From NCBI GenBank assembly GCA_020091685.1, contig CM034594.1, forward strand, positions 40,339,594 to 40,403,593: a stretch of 64,000 bases of DNA, read 5' to 3'. A program made the translations under genes and the position numbers. The notes below the pieces were generated by a model. That model searched no databases. It worked only from the letters and a program-made list of their open reading frames with translations, and was not told the DNA's origin. Origin of the DNA: Lutjanus erythropterus. Its lineage: Eukaryota; Chordata; Actinopteri; Lutjaniformes; Lutjanidae. This document shows, in pieces, positions 26,501-38,200 of this stretch. Positions within the stretch are counted from its first letter, which is position 1. Each line of letters begins with the position of its first letter.

Positions 26501-29180
26501 GTAACTGAAACTTACACCACCAACACAGTTAAATAAACTCCAGACAATGCTGCAAACCCATCTGTTACAACAAGCTACAAGATCCTTCCCAGGGTAGGTG
26601 TGGGCACATGTACAGTCTGCATCATTTCCCATCATCCCACTGGAAGAGTACCTCAGCTTGTTGGAGTCAGTCCACAACTCAGCTCATTTCAAGTCTTTGC
26701 ATCTCTGAGCCTTAAAATCCTATTTTTGTTCATCCAAGAAAAACATCTGCCTGCAGTAAGATCATTTAGCGTGTTGTCAGGCAGGTTCTCTTGTTCTTTC
26801 AGAAACGTCTGGAAACAAGAATTTCTAGTAATTATTCACTTAGAATTTTACTGCCTTCAAAAGGACACATCGGTTCAAGACTGGATTGCAAAGCTTCTGA
26901 AAGGGACACGATCGCACCAAGCTGATGCTGTAAAGACACAGCACTAGCATTAGCATTAACTTAATGTTAGCCTTTCCAGCTCAGCTTACTTTGAGGCTAA
27001 CCCTGTCACTTTACCCGTAATTGGCTACCACAGACGAGACTTTTATGCTACAACAAAATCCAATGTCAGGTAATTATTAAAGCAGTCGTGGTAAACATCC
27101 ATCCTGCTGTTGCTTTGTCACCACAGTAAGATAAAATCACAGCCCTAGTCACGATTTTAGTGGGAATGATTATATTTTTTAATTTAATTTTCATGGGTAA
27201 AAATATATTAAAGAAATTATAAGCCCATGATTTGGATATTGCACTTTGCCATTCAGCAATTTCAATTACATTTTGATTAATTGTTCAGCTCTACATGGAA
27301 CTAGATAGCACTCAGCTTGTTGTGCTAAAACACCCCAAAAAAAATGTATCTGAACTCAAACAAAACTCAACAATAATGTGTCTTTCTAGAATCCATTCCA
27401 TTCCAGTTATGCAAGATAACCCACAGACCTTGTTGTGAGCAGGTTAATGTACAAATTATTTTGTTTCTATTGGACTACACTGTAAAGAAGTGTGCATCTA
27501 CTCAGACATGAGTGGTTCATGCTTGTGACAGCACAGGGTATAAATATTAATGGTGTCCTCCCGGGCTGGGCTTTAACCTCTCACCCATGAGTAGATACAC
27601 ACTTCCTTCTGTGTGGTGATCCGATTGGTGGGTGTAGTTTAGTAGAACGAAAATGGTGGCAACATGAAACTGCTCACAGCAAGGTCTGTGGATTATCTTG
27701 AGAGATTAGGACTGGGCCATAGAGCTGAAAAACTGCTTAATTTATCGATAATCACTGAAATCAACTGCCTTACTTTGAAAGTAACCAAGTTATTTATCAA
27801 GTCACACAGCTAACACATTTTAAATTTCCTTACCGCCTCATTCTCTCACTCCACACTGTTTCTGCTGTTGTGTCATATGTTGATTGGTGCAAGTGAACAA
27901 CATGAATGTTAAGTGATTGGCTGTTTGTGTGTCACTGGAAGATGGATCAAGGGATATGACAGGCTGTTTATGAGCTAGGATGTATTTGTTAGGTGCTTTC
28001 ATGACAGGGTTTCAAAGCTATATTTTATTGAACAATTTCCTTACTGCTTTTGATAAAGGGTTTATTGCCAATACATATCACTGTTGTTTTATTGTCCAGG
28101 CCTAGCCATGATTTCTGGAATCTAGTTCCATTATATTCAAGAGAAGGCAGACATCTCTACTGCTGATATCTCCAAAACTCTGCAACTCACACCAAAACAA
28201 TCCAGATGGAGAACACTACAGGGAAGAGGAAATAAGGGAAAAGTGTGTTTTTGATTTTGGGTTGAACCACTGTCCCTTTAAAACAAGGCAGAAATGGGCA
28301 GATTTCTGCATTAACACCAAGAAAATGTCACTTGATTTGACTTGAGAGGATTTTTTGCAGCTCAGGCTTTAGCAGCAGATTTGGAAACCACTCTTTTGCT
28401 ATCTGCTGCATTCCTCTCCTTTCTTCCCACCCTTCTGGCACTTTGATATCCTATTGGTAGCATGGAGGAGTTGGGCTCTGTGTCTGGTACTACCAAGGAG
28501 CGGAACGGAGCAACAATACGCTTGGGCATTTAGCCTACACCCCTCCCCTCTCTCCCTCCACCCTCCCTTCTCCTCAGCTCAGAACTCTCCATTATTCAAC
28601 CATGGGGGGATGAGTGGGAAGAGGGAAAGGGGAGGTGGGGCAATCATGGCCAGGAGAGCATCGGCGGCAGAGCCGGTCTCAAACAATGACATCACCTCTG
28701 CAGGACTGGCAGGCAGTGAAAGCTCGCTGTGCGCTCACCAGGCGCTGAGCACTCTCCAGTTTGCATGTGTAAGTTAGCCTGTGCTATTAGCTATCAGCAC
28801 ACAATTGAGCCACTGTCCTCAAAATGTGACAGTGAACGGGTTCTTTTCAGGTTAGCCTTTACTGTTGATGAAGCCAGACAGCAAAATAAGACTTACAGTA
28901 GGGTAAGGTAGGAAGAAGGGGGCAAATTTGCTATACATTTGTGTAGATTAAACTGAATGTTTACCAGGCTTTAATGTAAGGCTTGTTATTGTGTGGAATG
29001 AAGGCACTCGATAGAAAATGATAAATATTATATTCAAGTTCTTTAAGGCTGAATGAGAAGTGGGCTAAAGTTGCTCCACACCAAGAAAGCTCTGCTTGAA
29101 ACGTCTTGACAGCAGCTGCACAAACTCAACCAGACAAAAACTAATGAAGATGTTTTCATACTGGAGCTAAGTGCTGTGTT

Positions 29181-29249
<69 letters not shown>

Positions 29250-32200
29250 ACACACACACACACACACTCACTCACACTCACTCACTCACTCAGTCGGTCG
29301 GCTGTTATGCCTCCAGCCCGAGCTCTGGGAGTTAAGAGTGAGAGTCAGTGATGAATTTTAAGGAGGCTTTGAGAATCAGAATCCGCACGCAAGCGTTAAG
29401 GGTAAAGATGTGTGGCGTGGGTTATGGAGGTGTGCGAGAGTGTCAGAAGGAGTGTGTCTGGCGCTTTGAGGATGTGGCTCATAGGAGATTGAATGCTGCT
29501 GTAAACACGGCTCCAACTCCGGGTGATTTACTGTCACTCAGTTGGATTTTACAATCGCTCAAATGCAGTATGCAGTCACTCAAACGCACACATATACACA
29601 GCTCTCACACAGAGAGGCAGTCTGCGAAGATTCTGTTATTGTGGCAAAGATGCAACGACAAGCATAGTTTCTATCCACTACTGTGATGCCTAATTTAGGG
29701 ATAGTTTGGATTATTTAGAGTGTGATTGTATGACTGTGTGCAGGTTGTTAAAGAAAAAAAAATTAGGCTATTTTGAGTTTTTTTTTTCTGTTTGACTTGG
29801 TATCAAAATACCATTTAAGCTGATATTTAATAAATAATCAAATAATAGGGTTTTGTTCAAAAAAGACTTGTTTCAGAGTACTGATTTTATCTTTTTATTT
29901 CAGGGACTTTTATTTCCTAATTTCCCAGATCTTTTAATGTACATTTGTCAAATGCAAATGAAGACGGTGTGGTTACCTCACTGATTCAGATGCCACAGTT
30001 GCCAGATTGGGTGGAATTCTAATATAAAAGTCCACTGAAGTAAAAAATATATATATATATGGAATTATGAAATTAAATTACCCTGAGGTGCATAAAAGTA
30101 ATTCTAACAAAAAAGTTGTTGGGTTTTTTTTTGTGTTAATTTGTTTATTTAATACTGACTGAAATGACCTTCCATAGCAGGGGGTGTGGTTATCTCACAG
30201 ATTCAGATGCCAGTGTGGCCAGATTGGATGAAATAAGTAAATAAGGAAATAAATGTACCCTGAAATAAATAAAAGTTATCATATATATATATAAAAAGCT
30301 ATTTTTGTTTATTTATTTAATATGGACTAAAATGGCATTCCATACAAAAGAGGTATCAAGTATTGTTTACCATTGGGATCCTGCATCACCTCGTCAGGGT
30401 TTATTTCTCAATAATGGCCTCCTCACTGTATATTATCCTGCTTATTACATGGTTACTTACCAAAATAAATCAGTGAATTGACAAAAAAAATATTGATTTT
30501 AAAAAGGATTTTGTTGCTTTACAAACGACTTTATTGCTCCTCCAGTCTATGATTGAAATTGTGTCCATAGCAATGGCCTGTTATTCATTACAACAGTCTG
30601 TTATTAAGAAATAACACACTATAGATTACTGTAAGGTACTGTAAGTATTTAACAAATATATGTAATAAATACTAGTGAATATATACAGCGAGACTCCCAT
30701 TAAGACCTCACGGTGTCTATAAATCTTGCTTTAGAGGAGCATGAGTCATGAATTTTAAGGTGATAACATGTATTTTCAGCTTACTTCACTGGCTCTAGGA
30801 GGCAAAAACAAAAATCCAGTTTAACGGTTGAGTTTCTTGGTACGTTCAGCCATGCTGACTATAATTACTCACGCTATCAATAATCCATTCAACTCTCTAA
30901 ACAAACAGAATGTTGATGCTGGATATGACCAACCCTGAAAACTTGCATCTACTGTAGCATGTAAAGAAATGAAAATGAAAACACAACACACCCATCCCAA
31001 CACCCTGACACCACGCTACATTACCACCCATTCCGGCATTAGCAGCTGATGTTGATACTGACAACGCTGATGATGCTGCATGTGTGGTAGATACTTTAAG
31101 GAAGTGGCCACAGATTCAATCATGCTATGTGATGTCTGATAAAACTATATTTAATAGATAGCAAATTTATTTATATGTCAGTTTTTGAAATTACTAGAGA
31201 AATTTTGGTGCTGTAATGAAATGTTCTTGGACTTACATACCACAACACACAGTACAAATTTGTACATTCTCACTGTGTGGCTTCTTACTGTTTATTTACA
31301 CTCCACAGCAGTGCAAGCACACAATGATTAAGAGAGCTAATTGTAACATCAGGAGACTAGAAATAGCAGTGACACCGTCTCTGAACAATAACAACAACAA
31401 CAGCTGGTACAACAGCAGATAGAAGGATTTAAGGCAATTTGACTTGTCATTACTCCTCTCCTGTAGCCACCAACCAGTCCTCAATTTCTAAACAGCTGAT
31501 TATAAGATGTTGTTAACACAGAGACAGAATAAACAGCTAAATAAACTAGAAAGCTAATTAAATCAGCACAAACAAGCACGTTAAATTTATAACAGCAACT
31601 TGCAAGAAAAGGACAAACATTTTCAATAAACTACACAATGTTAAACCAGTGACATAAATGAATGATGACCAACACGTGACCAGTGCTGAAGCCACGACAC
31701 GATAACAACTCTGCTGTATGTTCTATATTTACAAATTCTTCAAATTGAACTCTGTGATCAACTTTTTGTCAATATTAAGAAATACATTTTAAAAAAAATC
31801 ATATGATTAAATTGTGCAAAACACACAAATGAGCCAATAATTAGAAAACAATTTGTTTCTGTTCTTTTCATAACAGTGTTGACGTCACTGCATTTTCGAC
31901 CAATCACGAGCCCCCATCTCTCTTAAGATAGCAAGCTAAACCTGTTAGCTAGTGCAACAATATCCACAATTAAATAAAAAGTAAGTCCAATAAACCTCTG
32001 TTACTATGAAAATAAGAATGTGAACCACAATTACACAATAATGAGTTGGGTTTTGCAAGTGATTAAATTATTTCACAAACTAGTGTTTAATTTATATATT
32101 TTACGCAATTTATTCATGTGATTATTTGTTTCATAATAACTTAATTATTTAAAATTGACCACTTTGGGCTCCATCATTCTGGAGGAAAGAAATCATCAAC

Positions 32201-35200
32201 TATTTTAATGATCCTTTAATAGGCAATTTATCTCTCTTTTTTTGTTTGTTTGTTGTTGTTTTTTTTGGCAGAGGACACGCTGATGTCACAGTAGTTAAAG
32301 GAATGGTGTAGGCTAAATAATAAAATTAATTCCATTTCGCTGCTTCAGTTTCAGGCTACTGGTTTTGTTCATGCTGGTTCACTATCACCGAAGTTTCAAG
32401 AGCTACAGAAGCTAGTGGAACAGAGGCTTGTCCAGACATGACTGTCATGGCTTACTGGGACACTTGAATAGAACAGAGCCATCATTAATGTTATTAGTAA
32501 CACCTGTGCTTTTCTTACTAGTCAAAGTCTTTTAAAGCGAACCCCTCGAACTTACAAATTTCTCAATTTCTCAGACATGCCTGCAGCAGCACAGGAGGAC
32601 TGAAGGAGGACTGGGAAAGTTTTTAGGTAAACAACTAAAAATTAAATAAATAAATAAATAAATTTAAAAACAATTAAAAAAAAACATGGAAAAATTCGGC
32701 ATTGGTGAGTTTATGGATGTGACTGAAGTTATGATGGGCTGTGATTTCTGTGTTCACAAAGAAATTATTCTTTAACTTCAGGTTCAATCAGGGTAAAATC
32801 AGGGTCAGTGTTTTAATTCCCCATAGAAGGTGACGTAGTGGAGCTGATTTGTCCAATATGGATCGTAAACACCTCTTTTTTTCCAAATGATTGATGACAG
32901 CAGTTACCAGAAGCTAGTGGAACAAAGACTAGCTTGGTCAAGGCAGGAATATTGCGGCATTTTTCCAACTAATACTAAGAACACGGAATAGGGGATTATT
33001 GTTGTTTGGCCATTGGCCTAACCCCAAGGACGGGACTGGAGAACTAGTTCCAAATTGTCCAATTCATGTGAATTACATGTGTTTGAGCTTGTAAGCTCCT
33101 TTCATCAATACCAGCGTTGCATTGTGCATTGCAAAACACAACAATGTCAAATGCATGCATCTACACTGCTGGAAACTTACCAGAAGTGTGGCAAAGAGGA
33201 AGAAACAGTCCAAAATATGGCATCATTTCATAAAGAAAGAGGACACTGATAGCTGTAATGTCCGTAGAATGATTATTTCAAATAAGGGTGGAAACACTGG
33301 CAATATGCTGTGTATTCCACGTATTCAGTTTTACAGTGTATTAATTATTTTAAGTAAGCACTTACATAATGCACTTTTATTTATATATTGTTTTTAAGAT
33401 TTTGTTTATTATTATATTGAGTTTACTGAACATGAAATAATGGGCTTTTATACTTACTGTATATACTAATATTATATACTGTATTACACTCATTTATTCA
33501 TCTCTGTTAACTTGTGATGAGAGATTAATGAACATTCTGAACTGCATTTACTCAATAATTTTAATTTAACTGTAATCAAAGAGTATATGTAACACACACT
33601 CCAAGTATTTAAACTTTTTTGAGTACTGTGGACTTATTTGGGTTTATACTGTATTTGACACTTTGCATACAAATGCCACTGCTGTCTGACCGAACAGCAC
33701 GTCCATTACCAAGGGTAAATATCCTGTCCTAATAACATCAGCAGTACACAGGCAGGCTGAGCACATTTTTTTCTTTGGCTATGAGAACCTAAATGAAAAC
33801 AAACGCTGTACAAGTATTCTTCCACTTCATCCATTTTCGATGATGGCAGACAGACTGTTGCTAAAGCTAGCCTGGCTCTGGATGGGACTCGAGAACTGGT
33901 TCCTGCTGAGAACTGGTTCCAAATTAAACACCAGTTCAACAGTGGAGCTTTTGTACACCCGAGATGAGGGTTGCAACTAACAATTAAATGTATTATTGAT
34001 TAATCTGTCCATCATTTTCTCTATGAATTGATTAGTTGTTTCATGCATAAAACGTCTGGCTGAAATCATAGTTTTTGGACATTTTTGTGTAACAAAATGA
34101 CTCTACCTGAGTCACATGTGTGCCTTTTTGCTACTCTGTTTCTGCCTCTGTGTTCAGACTCACAGATAGTATACTACAGCCAGTACTAAACTTAAGAATG
34201 CCACGGCCCAATTTGTAATCTGAAAATCTTTTGGGACCCACCAAAACCTTTAATCACAATTCTGATCAACACATAAGACTAATTGTACCAATGACAAGAT
34301 ATAAGATACGTTCTGGTGTTAAAGTGACAGGTCACCAAATATGGTTCAACACCTGTTAAACTAGCTCCGATAAATTTAACTTTTAAAATGAATCTTAAGT
34401 ATTTCCCGGTAATTTCAAATTTATAAAATTGAAACTTAAAATCATTTTATTTATCCATTTTTCATGACCTCTCAAGGCCCACCTGCAGGGTCTTCACAGC
34501 CCACCAGTGGGCCCCAGCCCAGACCTTGGGAATCACTGGTCTAATAAAACAGTTGTGCTGAAGCTGAAAAGTTATGTAGGCCTACTTTCTTCCCATGCAG
34601 AAAACTGATCAGGGAAAAAAAAAAATTGGACCCATAAGCACAATCGATGATGGCACTGGTATCAAGAAAAACCTATCAATGCCCATCGCTGGTTAAGAAC
34701 TCCAAACCAAACCAAATCACCACATATGGACAGATAGGACTAGGAACTGATAACAAGTTGCCTTGGTGATGGCTGTTCCAGGAAGTGTCCACTGTTGGGC
34801 TACCAGAATATTTCAGGCAAGTAAACTGCCATGGGCAAGCAAGTCTATCTTAAAATCTTAAGATTTCCTGCTTTCCTGCAGGAAATCTTAAGATCTGCAT
34901 TTTATGATATTAAACTGAATATTTTTAGGTTTGGGGCTGACAAAACAAGACAGTTAAAGACATCACCTTGAACTTTGAGAAATTTCGCTGGGTATTTTTC
35001 ACAATTTTCTGATATTGACACTGCAATCCTAAATTATACATAACAATTAAATTTTGCTTTGCTGTTATTTGATGACTGCTAATAAATACAACAATTTGTA
35101 CATGGGCAAGTAAAAACTGACTTTGGGCAAGTAGATTGCAGACCCATTAGCCTGATTGGGAAAGTGGGAAAGCATTAATCTTAAACCCTGTATTTACACC

Positions 35201-38200
35201 CCAACATGTGAAACGACGCTTAACAGCTGCAACTATGACTTGGAGTGACACTTGGCAGTGAAAAGAAGAAATCAAACCTAGCATGTGATCATGTGATCAG
35301 AGGAGCTGCTGGTCAGTGAGATCACCTGGCTAAACTTTGGTTGGAGTGACACAAATTCACCACAGCTCCACCCTGTCCTTACAAACATGTAGTCAATCTT
35401 CATCCTCGCCTATTACTACTATTCCAGTCTTACAAGAGCCGTGTTAAAACCTGAGTCAGACAGGTCAGTTGCCCACAGATTAGGTCAAGGGAAGAATGAT
35501 TAAGTATTCAAACTGTACCCCACTCAAACCAAGCCATTATCTCTAATTACAACGCCTGCTCAAGCTTCTTAACAAGTCCAGTCATACCGCTACAAGCCTA
35601 CAGGGACGACGAGTTTGGGGGGGGGGGGGGGACGACACTTGACAAGCAAAGCATTTAATAACAACCTCCGCCAGCCACATCTTTCACAGGCGACGAAACC
35701 TGATCCTGAACTGACTCTCTGGAGGCTATTTGTCCCGTTTGCTGTGTTTGGACTGCGGGTGTCACCAGACAAGAAAGCGGCGGTCAGCATGAGACAGCAG
35801 GATGATGACGGATGATGGAGAGAAACACTTCCCTCTGCTCTCCTCTTCTCCTCTGCCGAGCTCATTCTGGGCTTGTCAACCACAGACACCCACACTAAGA
35901 CAAACACCCACACTGTTTTTCCTTGTCTGTATCATCTGACCGGTCCTCTACGATTTGCTCCCCTCTTTTGCATAAAGATAATTCTCATCTGTTCTCACCT
36001 TCCTCATCTGGCCCTTCAGTGGCCCCAGATCAAGTCAAACTTCTAAATAGGGTCTAGGATTTTCATCATCCAGTAATCTGCACTTTATTTTATTGATTAA
36101 TCGATCAATTATTTGTAAGAAAATGCTGGAAAATATCCATTGCATTTTTCTGGAGCGCAGGGTTTCATATTTATATTACTTATTTTACTAAACCTGCAGT
36201 CAAAAACCCTAAAATATACAGTTTACATTCTTATCATACCAAGACAACCTACAGATATTCACATTTGAGAGGCTGGAACCACTGAATTTATGTCATGTTT
36301 GCTATAAAAATGACTAATTGCTTATCAAAGTTGTTCGAGGATCTGCTAGTAAACTAATCCTTTGTAGAACAGCCAACTTGTGTTCATGGCGTAACCAACA
36401 AACAGGTTGCAAGACCAGTTTCTGAAAGTTTCACACTGACCCTGTGGTAAACTTTCATTTCCTTTCTCAACATGTAGGTGAAATGTTTCCCAGGCGTTTC
36501 ATCGAGTCTGTTACAGTTTGTTTTGAGATGCTTCATTATACATCTGCCATCACAGTGTTGTCTGAAAGTGTTCAATCACTATGTCACAATGCTGGGAGGT
36601 GAGGAAAGTGCAACAAACAGTGCAAGACAAAGAATGACAAAATGAAATGGCTCCACAGTTTATGACAATGATATACCAGCACCATGGCTAATAATCACAT
36701 ATATACCACTACTGAGGATGATAACAATTAATCAACGATCAATTCATCGGTTGTTAAGAATATGGCAGATGAAGTAAAAATTTAAAGATCTACTATCAAA
36801 TAAAGATATGAAATTTAACAGATTATCTTATGAGTATGCTCAAAAATGCTATGCAATATTCAAATACATGTGTAGGCCTTTACGTGTGTGTAGCATACGC
36901 AATACGTTTCTGTGGAAATAAAGCTTTTATTGTGGAGGAAAAAAACACATTTGGTATTGTTTGGTACAAGCAAATTTTTTATGTTTTTTTTTAAGAACGA
37001 TGTTACCAATGATTGATTTACAATTTGCACTCAGCAAAGAGCACTGAATCACACGGAACAAGAGGGGAATGAAGATAACTATGACACCAAGAGTGGACTT
37101 TCCAAAAAAGAAAAATAAAATAAAAAGAAATGCAGTTATATTCAATCAAGTGTGTTTACGTAAGAGTCTGACCCACTTAAATGGGCAAATTTAAGATAGA
37201 GTCTGGACAAACAATGGCAGCAGCTGTTGGACTAGTACAAAGGTACAAATCAGGAGGAAAATATTTACTTTAAAATTTAGAAAGAATGGGGTTAGTGACC
37301 TGGAGCTGGCACCAACAGACTGAGGTCTGTCATGTGTGCAGAGACCTCCATACCAAATATTTGACACTTGCTGTAAGCTCAACTTTCACCTAATTTACCA
37401 CAAAGAACTTTAATTGTGATTTGACTGCTACAGGCTGTCATTGTATTAAAATACATCTCTGTTTGGGGAACTTCATGTGTGCTACATTAACACCTGACTG
37501 CTAGCAATTAGGAAAATGTCTTGGTTCATTTACTGGCAGGTGTGTACAGTATCTGATGATGAACAGAGCCTCTGAATGACCTTATATTTGAATGACGTTT
37601 GAGCTGCTTTTCATATCTGGGGTCCTCGTTTGAGAGGCGTGTATCTTAACACAAACTTTTTACTTGAATTTCAGCATGACATCCTGAAAACAACAAAAAT
37701 GATGTAAAATGCAGCACGTAAAATGAAATGAATGATGTAAAATGAAAACAACAGCTTGAACCATTTGTTTGTCACCTTGCATAAGCACCACTCGTCTCTC
37801 CACTTTCTCTTCTACAGAGATTACAAAATCATGTTGTTTGGTTTCCTTGTTTATCAGTGGACATACGCACCTGGTAGTGCAAACCAGATAAGATTTTCAC
37901 AATCTTGAGGTTTTTATGGCATGAATTTAAAAATGAAAATTCAGTCAATCTCACAAATAATGAAAGTGAATGGTGACCAGTTTTTAAACATAAAAAAAAC
38001 AACCAAGAAACAACATGAAATGCCTCCATACTGCTCATCTGGTGTAATCCAAGTCTCCTAAAGCCCTGACATGCCGTTCACTTTCATGCGCACACGGTCA
38101 CACTACACACACCCAGTTCAGTCAGTGTGCGCACATGAACATAGCGCCAAGCTAAGGATCTGCAGTGAAAAAATTAGGCTGAAAACATGGTGTAAATGAC

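Noticed and set aside
29043-29361. Reading frames of Cys/Val and His/Thr repeats
   Set aside because: Artefact of the (CA)n microsatellite.
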